Origin: Pelomonas sp. Root405
GTDB lineage: Bacteria; Pseudomonadota; Gammaproteobacteria; Burkholderiales; Burkholderiaceae_C
Reading direction: 5' to 3'
NCBI RefSeq assembly: GCF_001425165.1
Contig: NZ_LMDU01000011.1
Location: 310,058-374,057 of the forward strand
DNA length: 64,000 nucleotides
Part shown: one piece after another, positions 8,492 through 16,909 of the stretch
Numbering within the stretch: position 1 is the first letter of the stretch
Layout: every line of letters starts with the position of its first letter
Program-made: the position numbers and the translations under genes
Notes under the pieces: generated by a model
Databases searched by the model: none
The model's input: the letters and a program-made list of their open reading frames with translations, nothing else
What the model was told of the DNA's origin: nothing

Positions 8492-9604
8492 ATGAAGACT
8501 TCACTCCGCCCGGCCATCCATCGCACGATGCGTCGCTCCGTCTGGAAGATCGGCCTGCCGCTGCTGGCAGCCATCTGCGCCGCACCGGCCGCCGCCAGCA
8601 CGCTGACGCAGAACGTGTCATGGACGATCAACCGCCCCGGCGCGACGGCCAAGTACCGCGTCGTGGCCTATGGCGACTCGATCTACGCGGGCTACAACGG
8701 CTCGGTGCTCAACGCGGCCAAGTACTCGGCACCCACGGTGGACGCCGAGTACCTCGCGGCGAAGTGGAACGCCAACATCGAGAGCGTGCGTCGCACCAAG
8801 TCCGGCGCTGTCGCCTCAGACATCTACAACAACAAGATCGTGGCCGAAAGGTCCTACATGCAGGCGGCGTCCACCCGAGTCGTCACCTTCGAGATGTGCG
8901 GCAACGACGGCCTGCAGGCGCGCTCCGCCTTCAAGAGCCAGACCGGCACCTGCAACTACGCGGGCATGGACGCTGCGGTGAACAGCTGCAAGACCTATGT
9001 GGCCGCGGCCATGGACTTCATCAATGCCAACGCCTATGCGGGCGTCAAGCTCAAGCAGATCGCCAACCTGCACTACCCAGGCTACAACGCCGACAACACG
9101 CAGAGCAGCTGCAGGGATGCCAGCACCGGCGCCACCGTGAACATGCGCGACCGCTTCCTGCCCAAGCTGGCGACGATGAACTACTGGATGTGCGAGTACG
9201 CGCGCCAGAAGGGCTTCAACTGCGCCGACAACTTCGCGCAGTACATGGGCGCCGACTACGACAGCAACGGCGACGGCGCCGTCGATTCCGACGCGCTGCG
9301 CTGGGTGCCCGGCGAGAGCGAGGCCAGCTATGTGGGCCGCATCACGGGCGCGCTCAAGCCCACGCTGCGCGACGCCAACGCCAAGTTCGTGTCTGCCAGC
9401 AGCAGCTACGACTACATCCAGTCCGACGACACCCACCCGACCTACACCGGCGGCACCGTCAACGCCGGCATCTTCGGGGGCACCACCGGCTCGGGCGCCG
9501 CGCGCTACACCTCGTTCACCAATGGCAAGAGCCCGATCTGGAACCAGTACGGGCACGAACGCATGGGCTGGGCGATCTCAACCTCCACCCCTGCAGCGCC
9601 GTGA
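8492..9604 (+). CDS. Secreted SGNH/GDSL-type hydrolase
   Basis: A 370-residue exported esterase/lipase-like protein. A basic N-terminus and hydrophobic segment (about 14-35, ending AAPAAAS) form a signal peptide. SGNH blocks are present: block I YGDSIYAGY with catalytic Ser63, block III GND at 137-139, and block V DTHP with D313 and H315. An EF-hand-like calcium loop (DYDSNGDGAVDSD, about residues 255-267) sits between blocks III and V. The natural substrate is unknown. AGGAG lies 8 bases before the ATG. It is followed, 19 bases later, by an anchored unknown protein and a Lnt-like acyltransferase in the same direction. Confidence 0.9.
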   Translation: MKTSLRPAIHRTMRRSVWKIGLPLLAAICAAPAAASTLTQNVSWTINRPGATAKYRVVAYGDSIYAGYNGSVLNAAKYSAPTVDAEYLAAKWNANIESVRRTKSGAVASDIYNNKIVAERSYMQAASTRVVTFEMCGNDGLQARSAFKSQTGTCNYAGMDAAVNSCKTYVAAAMDFINANAYAGVKLKQIANLHYPGYNADNTQSSCRDASTGATVNMRDRFLPKLATMNYWMCEYARQKGFNCADNFAQYMGADYDSNGDGAVDSDALRWVPGESEASYVGRITGALKPTLRDANAKFVSASSSYDYIQSDDTHPTYTGGTVNAGIFGGTTGSGAARYTSFTNGKSPIWNQYGHERMGWAISTSTPAAP

Positions 9605-9623
9605 GCGCTGAGCGCAGGCTGGC

Positions 9624-10298
9624 ATGACGCGACCCGGCGACCACAAGCCCGACGCCTGGGGCCCTTCGCCCTGGGCGCTGGCGGTCGCGCTGGCTGCGGT
9701 GGCCGGCGGGCTGGCTTGGTGGTGGCCGGCGGCGGACGTCCCGCCGCCACCTGCACCACCGGTCGCAGCGGCGCCTGCCCAGCAGCCTCTGGCTGCAACA
9801 CAGCCGGCGGCGCCTCTGCCTGCTGCGGCCAGCGCGCCCGCGGCGGCGGCCGTCGTGGCTGCAGCCAAAGTCACAGCTCCCGCCGCCCGCATCCCCCGCC
9901 TGCGCGACCCCGACGGCGACCAGACGCCCGACCTGGCCGACTACATCAACGAAGGCGAGCGCCCCACGATGGCTGAAGTGATCCAGCGCCTGCATGCGGC
10001 CGGCGTGCGCACCGGCCTGGGCGCCTTCAATCCCCCGGGCACGCGCCCGCCGCTGATCGGCCTGGCCGTGCCCGAAAACTTCGACCTGCCGCCCGGCTAT
10101 GTGCGCCACCACCAGGCCACCGATGACGGCCAGCGCATCGAGCCCATCCTGATGTTCTCGCCGGACACGCGCACGCTGGTCATCAACGGCCGCAACGTCG
10201 CCGTGCCGGCCGACCGCGTCGTGCCGCCCGAGCTGGCGCCGCCAGGCCTGCCGATCCGGCGCATCGTCGTCCCCGCGCCGGTGGACAGCCCGCGTTGA
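9624..10298 (+). CDS. Membrane-anchored protein of unknown function
   Basis: A 224-residue protein with one N-terminal membrane helix (about 16-36, WALAVALAAVAGGLAWWW), a Pro/Ala-rich linker (37-90) and a C-terminal domain (90-224) probably in the periplasm. That domain begins with an acidic DPDGDQTPDL stretch. I do not recognise the family. Its TGA overlaps the TTG start of the next gene (Lnt-like acyltransferase), which suggests translational coupling and a joint role with the SGNH hydrolase and the acyltransferase. Confidence 0.75.
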   Translation: MTRPGDHKPDAWGPSPWALAVALAAVAGGLAWWWPAADVPPPPAPPVAAAPAQQPLAATQPAAPLPAAASAPAAAAVVAAAKVTAPAARIPRLRDPDGDQTPDLADYINEGERPTMAEVIQRLHAAGVRTGLGAFNPPGTRPPLIGLAVPENFDLPPGYVRHHQATDDGQRIEPILMFSPDTRTLVINGRNVAVPADRVVPPELAPPGLPIRRIVVPAPVDSPR

Positions 10299-12724
10299 GC
10301 CTCGCCACCTTGGCAAGCCGGTTCGCCCGCAGCCGGTGGACGGGCGTCGTCATGGCCGCGCTGCTGTGTGGCCTCTATGTGCGCGGCGGTCCCGCTTGGG
10401 TGCTGGGATTCGTCGCCCTGGTGCCGTGGCTGCGCACGCTGGACGCGCAAGCGAGTCTCGGCCGAACGCTGCTCAGCGCCTGGGCCATGTCGGTCGCCTA
10501 CACGGGCGCGGTGTTCTACTGGTTCGGCAGCGCGCTGGGCGCCTACACCCAGGTCGGCGCCGGCGCGGGCCTGGCCTTGCTGCTGCTCGCCGCGCCGCTG
10601 TTCCAGCCGCAGATCCTGGTCTTCGCGGTCGTTCGCCACCTGGTGCGCCGCCATCAAGGTGCGGCGTTAGCAGCTTTCGCCGGCGCCGCTGCCTGGGTGG
10701 CCGCCGAATGGGCGTTGCCGCGCCTGCTGGGCGACACCCTCGGCCACGGCCTCTACCCCGCCCGGCTGCTGCGCCAAGCGGCCGACCTGGGGGGCGCCAC
10801 CGGGCTCACGGTCGTGCTGCTGCTGGCCAACGAAGCCGTCGCCGCGGCACTCGCACGCCGCCGCGCGGGGCTGCGCGGGGTCGCGGCCCCACTCGCACTG
10901 GCGACCATCGGCCCGCTGCTGCTGGCTGGCTACGGCGCCGTCGCGCTGCAGCCCGAGCCGCCCGCCGCCACCCGGCCACTGCGCATGGGCCTGGTGCAAT
11001 CCAACATCACCGACTACGAACGCCTGCGCCGCGAGCGGGGCGCCGAGGCCGTCGTGCGCGAGGTGCTCGACACCCATTTCGCGATGAGTTACGACGCCGT
11101 CGAGCGCCAGCGGGTGGACGCGGTGCTGTGGTCTGAGACGGTGTATCCGACCAGCTTCGGCCAGCCCAAGAGCGAGGCCGGCGCCGAGCTGGATGCCGAG
11201 ATCCAGGCCACCATTGACGCCGCTGGCGTGCCCTTCGTCTTCGGCACCTATGACCGCGACGCGGAGGGCGAGTACAACGCCGCCGCCTTCGTGCAGCCCG
11301 GCAGCGGCTTGGTTGGCATGTACCGCAAGACCCGGCTCTTCCCGTTCACCGAATACCTGCCGGCATGGGTGGACACGCCCACCGTGCGCGGCTGGCTGCC
11401 CGGTGCGGGCGCGTGGCTGCCGGGCAGCGGCGCGCGCATCCTGCCGCTGCGCCTGGCGGATGGACGCGAGATCCCGGTGCTGCCGCTGATCTGCCTGGAC
11501 GACACCGACCCGGGCCTGGCCATCGCCGGCGCCCGCCTGGGCGCGCAGCTCATCCTGACGATGTCCAACGACGCCTGGTTCAGCGAGCACGCACAAGGCG
11601 CCGCGCTGCATCAGGCGGTCGCGGCGTTTCGCAGCATCGAGACCCGCCTGCCACAGTTCCGCGTCACGACCAACGGCTTGAGCGCCGTCATTGCCGCCAA
11701 TGGCGACGTCATCGCTGGCACGCGCATGGCCGAGCGCACCCTCGTCATCGGCGAGCTGCCGGTGCGCGACCCGGCGCCCACGCTGATCGTCCGCTGGGGC
11801 GACTGGGTCGGCGCTGCCGCGGCCGTCTTCCTCGCTGGCCTGGCCGTGATGGTGGCGCTGAGTCGCCGGCTGGGCGCGCTGCCGACGACTGCGACCGCCA
11901 CATTGCCGACCCGCCTTGTCGTGCTGCCACCCGCGGCTCGCGCAGTGGCTGGCCTGCTGCGCCTGATCTCACGCGGCGGCGCGCTGGCCATGGGCATGGC
12001 CGTGCTGTGGGGCGATGGTGGGCTGCAGACGAACACCCTGGGGTTGCTGCGCATGTTCGCGGCGCTGTGCCTCATCCCCGAGGCCGCGGCCTGGGCTGTG
12101 CTGCGCGCCTGCACCGCGCACGTCACGCTGACGCATGGCGTGCTGGTGCTGGCGCGCGGCCAGCGGCGGCTGGACATTCCGCTGCACAACATCGCCGCCG
12201 TCGAGCCCTGGCGCCTGCTGCTGCCTGGCGCGGGCGCCTCGCTGCGGCTGGCCACGGGCGAGCGCTGGCCGCATGGGCTGGCCTTGCCCGACGCGTGGGC
12301 GCTGGCCCGAGCCCTGGGCGTGCCGATTCATCAGCGTGGCGCCTATGCCCGCTCGCGCGCCCAGCACAGACCCAACCGCCTCGCAAAGCCGGCGCTCAAG
12401 TTCCTGCTGTTGCCCATGCTGCTGGCCGTGCCCGCCTTCCAGTTGCACCAGAAGATCGCCTACGGCAGTGCCTTCGGCGAGTTCTACAGCTTCGGGCTGG
12501 GCGCTTACCTGACCGCCTTCGGGCTGTGGTGGGCGGCCTGGATTGCCGGCGTGGTGCTGTGTGCGGCGGCGGTGCGGGCGGTGGTCGAGGCGGTCTCGTT
12601 CGCGGCGGCACTGGCACGTCCGCAGGAGGCCCTGGCTTGGCGCACCTGGCTGGAACGGCTGGGACTGCTGACCTTGTATCTTGGACTGCCGGCCTGGTTG
12701 CTGCTGCGCGCGACAGCCGATTGA
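10295..12724 (+). CDS. Apolipoprotein N-acyltransferase-like protein with extra C-terminal membrane region
   Basis: An 809-residue inner-membrane protein, about 280 longer than typical Lnt (roughly 510-540). Residues 1-215 are multi-helix. Residues 220-500 are a nitrilase-type periplasmic domain with the Lnt catalytic set E281 (WSETVYP), K345 (YRKTRL), E353 and C400 (LICLDD), matching E267/K335/E343/C387 of E. coli Lnt. It should therefore be able to transfer acyl chains to an amine. Residues about 530-809 add roughly five membrane helices and a small beta-rich stretch (about 605-680), which I can only tentatively compare with bacterial PH-like (DUF304) domains. The start is TTG, overlapping the upstream stop. 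No corC/ybeX gene is next to it, so it may not be the housekeeping lnt. Confidence 0.88.
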   Translation: MSLATLASRFARSRWTGVVMAALLCGLYVRGGPAWVLGFVALVPWLRTLDAQASLGRTLLSAWAMSVAYTGAVFYWFGSALGAYTQVGAGAGLALLLLAAPLFQPQILVFAVVRHLVRRHQGAALAAFAGAAAWVAAEWALPRLLGDTLGHGLYPARLLRQAADLGGATGLTVVLLLANEAVAAALARRRAGLRGVAAPLALATIGPLLLAGYGAVALQPEPPAATRPLRMGLVQSNITDYERLRRERGAEAVVREVLDTHFAMSYDAVERQRVDAVLWSETVYPTSFGQPKSEAGAELDAEIQATIDAAGVPFVFGTYDRDAEGEYNAAAFVQPGSGLVGMYRKTRLFPFTEYLPAWVDTPTVRGWLPGAGAWLPGSGARILPLRLADGREIPVLPLICLDDTDPGLAIAGARLGAQLILTMSNDAWFSEHAQGAALHQAVAAFRSIETRLPQFRVTTNGLSAVIAANGDVIAGTRMAERTLVIGELPVRDPAPTLIVRWGDWVGAAAAVFLAGLAVMVALSRRLGALPTTATATLPTRLVVLPPAARAVAGLLRLISRGGALAMGMAVLWGDGGLQTNTLGLLRMFAALCLIPEAAAWAVLRACTAHVTLTHGVLVLARGQRRLDIPLHNIAAVEPWRLLLPGAGASLRLATGERWPHGLALPDAWALARALGVPIHQRGAYARSRAQHRPNRLAKPALKFLLLPMLLAVPAFQLHQKIAYGSAFGEFYSFGLGAYLTAFGLWWAAWIAGVVLCAAAVRAVVEAVSFAAALARPQEALAWRTWLERLGLLTLYLGLPAWLLLRATAD

Positions 12725-12772
12725 GGGCGGCCGCGCAAATCCTTCAGGAGCGCCATTTGCCATGGTTCGGCG

Positions 12773-13696
12773 GTGCCCAATCTCGTCAGCCTCTTTCTTG
12801 CCGCCACCCTCGCCGCGCTGGCCGCGCTGGCCGTGCCGGCACAGGCACGTGGCAGCGACAGCTGCAAGTGGCGGTCGCCCGGGCATGACCCTTTCGTCGG
12901 CGATGTGCCGGGCGCCGTCGATCACTACACCGACATCCCGGCGCGCACCCGCGAGCGCTTGAAAGCCCGCATGAGGCAGTTCGCCTATGACGACATCGTG
13001 TCGATCCGGCGCGACGCCATCGAGGGCAACTACCGCTATGAGCCCGCGCTGCTGGACATGCATTTTGGCAAGCGGCGCATCTGCGGCAAGGTGACGCGCA
13101 AGACCTGGCGCGCCGACCATGAGGAGCGCGGCCTGGCCTATTGCGAAGACGGGCAGTGCATCGTCGTCCCCCTGATTTGCCGCAATGTCAGCCGCATCAT
13201 TCGCCGGCCTGCCGTCACAGCAAGGGGCGCGCCCGGTGCGCCCGCCGAACCCCTGGCCTTCGACCCGCCCGCTGCCGGTCCGGCGGTCGTGCCAGCTCCG
13301 CCCGCGAGTGACACCCCGACCGCCCGCACGCTGCAGGCGCCGCCGACCGCCAGCCGCATGCCGCCGGCCGCCGACCTGCCGCCCGCGTCCACGCCCTTGC
13401 CGCCCAACCCGACGCTACCCCCGGCCGACATGCAGCCCCCGGACAGCCCGCCACTGGCGACGCCGCCGGTGCTGCCGCCCGAAGTGCCGCCGGTCGTCAT
13501 CCCGCCGCCCGAGCTGCCGCCGCCAGTGCCCGAGCCGCAGCCACCCGAGCCCAATTGGCCCGCACCGGCCATCCCGCCGCTGCCGCCGGCCCCGCCCGTG
13601 CCGGAGCCGGCCACGCTGCTGCTGTGGGCCACCGGCCTGGCCGCGCTCGCTGCCTGGCAGCGCCGGCGCAGGACCGCCGTGGGCACTGACGCCTGA
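12773..13696 (+). CDS. PEP-CTERM protein with MHFG motif
   Basis: A 307-residue exported surface protein. It has a signal peptide (1-25), a conserved-looking domain (30-145) with MHFG at 96-99 and four cysteines (104, 124, 129, 136), a long proline-rich linker (150-275), and a C-terminal sorting signal VPEPATLLLWATGLAALAAW followed by an Arg-rich tail. PEP-CTERM proteins are cut and anchored by an exosortase, which is not encoded in this window. I recall a family named for an MHFG signature among PEP-CTERM proteins, which fits. The GTG start is the only plausible one in frame; AGGAG lies 21 bases upstream, further than usual. Confidence 0.85.
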   Translation: MPNLVSLFLAATLAALAALAVPAQARGSDSCKWRSPGHDPFVGDVPGAVDHYTDIPARTRERLKARMRQFAYDDIVSIRRDAIEGNYRYEPALLDMHFGKRRICGKVTRKTWRADHEERGLAYCEDGQCIVVPLICRNVSRIIRRPAVTARGAPGAPAEPLAFDPPAAGPAVVPAPPASDTPTARTLQAPPTASRMPPAADLPPASTPLPPNPTLPPADMQPPDSPPLATPPVLPPEVPPVVIPPPELPPPVPEPQPPEPNWPAPAIPPLPPAPPVPEPATLLLWATGLAALAAWQRRRRTAVGTDA

Positions 13697-13780
13697 GACC
13701 CATGGCATCGGGCGGACGGGCTATCCCGGGCCGCTCCGATATGCTCGCACCCCAGTTGTACATACAAGTGGAGCATTGCC

Positions 13781-15349
13781 ATGACGACCTATGACATCGT
13801 CATCGCCGGCGGCGGCGTTTCGGGCCTGTATTGCGCGCTGCGCCTGGCCGACGCGGGCCACCGCATCCTCGTGCTGGAGGTGTCGGCCGACCGCTGGGGC
13901 GGGCGCATCGAGACTGAGGACATGGACGGCTTCATCGCCGAGTACGGGCCGATGCGCTTCGAGCCGACGCTGCAGCCGCGCTTCGCGGCGCTGTGCGCGG
14001 AACTGGGCGTCGGGCTGATCGACTTCTTCGGTCCCTCGGCCGACCAGGTCGGCGCCGACGACCTGGACCTGCCGGAAGTGGAGCGCGGCCTGAATTCGCT
14101 GCAGCTGCTCAAGCGCGGAATCATGTTGATCATGGGCCGTGACCCGCAGGACCAGGCCTGGATCGACGCGCTGACCGAGGCCGATTACATGCGGCTGCGC
14201 AAGCACGCCCAGCTGCACGGCCAGCCCCTGTGGGACATGGGCTTCTGGAATGCGCTGTCGGCGCAGGGGGTGCTGAGCCACCGCGCGCTGGTCAAGCTGC
14301 GCGACACCGGAACCTTCTATCACATGATCCCGGAGAACCTGAACGCGGCCGAGTGGATCATCTGGTGGCTGCGCGCGCTCAAGACGGTGGGACAGCAGCT
14401 GGCCAGCATCGAGGGCGGCTCGGCCAAGCTGACGGACGGGCTGCTGGCCCGGCTGCGCGGACACGCGAACGTGACGCTGGCTGGCGGCCACAAGTTGATG
14501 GGCGTGCGCCCGGTGGAGCTGGGCAAGCCGACGCTGTCGCTGGACGTGGCCACGCAGAACGGCGCCGTCACGCTGCGGGCCGAGCGCCTGATCCTGGCGC
14601 TGCCGCGGCTGCCGCTGCTGAAGCTGACGCGCCATCTGCCCGAGCACATCGCCTCGCAGCTCGACAGCGTCAACGGCTTCCCGATGCTCAAGGTCTTTTT
14701 CGTCTGCAACACGCCGTGGTGGAGCTATGGCCAGCCGCCGCAGCAGTACGCCAACTGCATGCCCACGCGCGAGATCCACTACTTCCGCCGCCCGCCGCAA
14801 AACGACCCCGACGGCCACGGCATGGTGCTGCTCTACATGGACCGCCCGTCCACCGAGTTCTGGCGCCACTACGTCATCGACGGCGACCGCCACGACCGCG
14901 CCGAGGTGGACCAGAACGCCCGCATCGTCGATGCCTTTGCGCTGTTCGTCGCGCGTGACGTGAAGCGCTCGGCCGAGGCCGGCGGCGGCACGGCGCTCAA
15001 GCTGACCGAAAACGCCCAGCGCATCTTTGGCGACCTGAGCCTCGCGGAGACGGCGCGCTACATCCGCAACGCCATCATCACCTACGGCATCCGCGACTGG
15101 GCCCGCGCGCCCTATGGCGCCGCCAACCACGGCTGGCAGCCGGGCGTGCGTTCTTGGAAGGTGATGGACGCCTTCAAGGCCTTCGACTTTGGCAGCGGCG
15201 CGCGCAACCTGCACATCGTGGGCGAGGCTTATTCGGACTACCAGGGCTTCATCGAAGGCGCTCTGAACAGCGCCGAGCTGGCGCTGGCGACGATCCCGGC
15301 CAAGCACATCGACGAAGCAGCCGTGGAGCCGAGCCTGGGACTGTCCTAA
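13781..15349 (+). CDS. FAD-dependent amine-oxidase-like oxidoreductase
   Basis: A 522-residue flavoprotein. The N-terminus has the dinucleotide-binding motif VIAGGGVSGLYCALRLADAG (G10-G15) followed by the acidic end of the second beta strand and a GGRIET sequence typical of flavin monoamine oxidase and phytoene-desaturase relatives. The C-terminus has the second FAD-binding segment (NLHIVGEAYSDYQGFIEGAL). Lacking a signal peptide, it is probably cytoplasmic. The substrate is unknown. A GGAG sequence lies 9 bases upstream of the ATG. Its last four bases overlap the convergent lipoprotein gene. Confidence 0.85.
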   Translation: MTTYDIVIAGGGVSGLYCALRLADAGHRILVLEVSADRWGGRIETEDMDGFIAEYGPMRFEPTLQPRFAALCAELGVGLIDFFGPSADQVGADDLDLPEVERGLNSLQLLKRGIMLIMGRDPQDQAWIDALTEADYMRLRKHAQLHGQPLWDMGFWNALSAQGVLSHRALVKLRDTGTFYHMIPENLNAAEWIIWWLRALKTVGQQLASIEGGSAKLTDGLLARLRGHANVTLAGGHKLMGVRPVELGKPTLSLDVATQNGAVTLRAERLILALPRLPLLKLTRHLPEHIASQLDSVNGFPMLKVFFVCNTPWWSYGQPPQQYANCMPTREIHYFRRPPQNDPDGHGMVLLYMDRPSTEFWRHYVIDGDRHDRAEVDQNARIVDAFALFVARDVKRSAEAGGGTALKLTENAQRIFGDLSLAETARYIRNAIITYGIRDWARAPYGAANHGWQPGVRSWKVMDAFKAFDFGSGARNLHIVGEAYSDYQGFIEGALNSAELALATIPAKHIDEAAVEPSLGLS

Positions 15350-15849
15350 CGCGCCGGCGCGCTGGCGGCCGGCGCCGGCGCAGCGACGCAGGCCTTGGCC
15401 ACCGACACGCCGCGCAGAAAACCGCGCCTCACGCCACCGGCGGTGATGGCGGCGCTGACCTGGCGGGCATAGCGCTCGGCGCCGCTCAGCTTGCGCACCC
15501 AGCCCCGAAAGGGGACGACGCCCTCGGCCGTGCGCTGCAGCGCGCCGGTGGCGGCGTCCTCGCCGCGCTCCAGCAGGCCGGAGCTGCCTCGGCTCGGCGG
15601 TGCATCCAGGTCCGGGCCGAGCACCTCGTCGAGTGCCTGGATGCCGGCGGCCAGCGCCGGGCAGCTGGTGTCGGCCGGTGGCGCGTAAGGTGCGGCGAGC
15701 GCCGCCTTCAACACGTCGGGGATGTCGGCCCGCACGACGTTGAGGTCGGACAGCGGCGTCGTGGCCGCCTTGGAAACCTTGTCCTGGCTGGAGCTGGCAC
15801 AGGCAGTCAGGGCGAGGGCGGCGGCGAGGGTCAAGAGATGAGGGCGCAT
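15346..15849 (-). CDS. Hypothetical lipoprotein
   Basis: A 167-residue protein with a lipoprotein signal (lipobox LTAC, Cys at about residue 17) followed by ASSSQ, so probably acylated and sorted to a membrane. The mature part contains LDEVLGPDLD and FRGWVRKLSGAERYA, which look conserved, but I cannot name the family. It lies downstream of the 2-oxoacid oxidoreductase genes on the same strand (7 bases after korB), so it may be the last gene of that transcript. Confidence 0.75.
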   Translation of the reverse strand: MRPHLLTLAAALALTACASSSQDKVSKAATTPLSDLNVVRADIPDVLKAALAAPYAPPADTSCPALAAGIQALDEVLGPDLDAPPSRGSSGLLERGEDAATGALQRTAEGVVPFRGWVRKLSGAERYARQVSAAITAGGVRRGFLRGVSVAKACVAAPAPAASAPAR

Positions 15850-15856
15850 GCCCGGA

Positions 15857-16909
15857 TCATCTCAGCCCGGCGTTGATTCTTGCGAGCGCCGCCGACCCGG
15901 GGCAGAGTGCTTTTTCACCCAGCCCGTTCAGGGCAGCGGACGCCGTGCGTTGCGCCGCATGCCAGTCCTTGGCCGCCGGGTCGACATACAGCAGCCCGGT
16001 GGCGATCTCACCAGCCGCCGCGCGCAGCTGCATGGCGTTCATCGCATTCAGCCGGTCGGTGGGGTCGTAGTCCGGCGCCGTTCTGCGCAGGCGCAGCGTG
16101 CTGCCGTCGGCCTGCGGCACGTCGATGACGTCGGGCGAGCGCTCCACGACCTGCTCGGCGGCCAGGGCGATGAAGTCGATGCGGTTGAGCGCCTCGTTGT
16201 GCTCGCGCACATGGTCATAGCTGCGCGTCGAGCCGGCGTGGTTGTTGAAGGCGACGCAGGGGCTGATGACGTCGATGAAGGCTGCGCCGCCATGGCGCAT
16301 GGCGGCTTCGATCAGCGGCACGAGCTGGGCCTTGTCGCCCGAGAAGCTGCGCGCCACGAAAGTGGCGCCGAGCTGCAGCGCCAGCGCTGCGAGGTCGATG
16401 GCCGCATCGTTGTTGGCAGCGCCCTTCTTGGCGACCGAGCCCTTGTCGGCCGTGGCGCTGAACTGGCCCTTGGTCAGTCCATAGACGCCGTTGTTCTCGA
16501 CGATGTAGACCATGCGCACGCCGCGCCGCATGGCGTGCGCGAACTGGCCCAGGCCGATGGAGGCGGAGTCGCCGTCGCCCGACACACCGAGGTAGAGCAG
16601 CTCGCGGTTGGCGAGGTAGGCGCCGGTCAGCACGCTGGGCATGCGGCCGTGCACGGTGTTGAAGCCGTGGCTGGCGCCGAGGAAGTAGTCGGGTGTCTTG
16701 CTGGAGCAGCCGATGCCACTGAGCTTGGCGACGCGGTGGGGCGCGATGTCGAGCTGCCAGCAGGCCTGCACGATGGCACTGGAGATGGAATCATGGCCGC
16801 AGCCGGCGCACAGCGTGGAAACCTTGCCTTCGTAGTCGCGGCGCGTATAGCCGACCTTGTTGCGGGTCAGGCTGGGGTGGTGCAGCTTGGGCTTGGCGAG
16901 GTAGGTCAT
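15857..16909 (-). CDS. korB: 2-oxoacid:ferredoxin oxidoreductase, beta subunit
   Basis: A 350-residue subunit that binds thiamine pyrophosphate and, in this family, a [4Fe-4S] cluster. The TPP motif GDGDSASIGL starts at residue 111 and is followed by ENNGVYGLTKGQFS, typical of 2-oxoglutarate-type enzymes. Cysteines C34 and C37 (CAGCGHD), C68 and C218 can hold the cluster. With the alpha/gamma subunit it would oxidatively decarboxylate a 2-oxoacid to the acyl-CoA and reduce ferredoxin. The start overlaps the korA stop by 4 bases. The symbol is by similarity, and the true substrate (2-oxoglutarate or another 2-oxoacid) is inferred. Confidence 0.92.
   Translation of the reverse strand: MTYLAKPKLHHPSLTRNKVGYTRRDYEGKVSTLCAGCGHDSISSAIVQACWQLDIAPHRVAKLSGIGCSSKTPDYFLGASHGFNTVHGRMPSVLTGAYLANRELLYLGVSGDGDSASIGLGQFAHAMRRGVRMVYIVENNGVYGLTKGQFSATADKGSVAKKGAANNDAAIDLAALALQLGATFVARSFSGDKAQLVPLIEAAMRHGGAAFIDVISPCVAFNNHAGSTRSYDHVREHNEALNRIDFIALAAEQVVERSPDVIDVPQADGSTLRLRRTAPDYDPTDRLNAMNAMQLRAAAGEIATGLLYVDPAAKDWHAAQRTASAALNGLGEKALCPGSAALARINAGLR

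Noticed and set aside
11969-13120. A 383-codon frame on the minus strand
   Set aside because: It covers the antisense of the Lnt-like and PEP-CTERM genes and has no recognisable domain.
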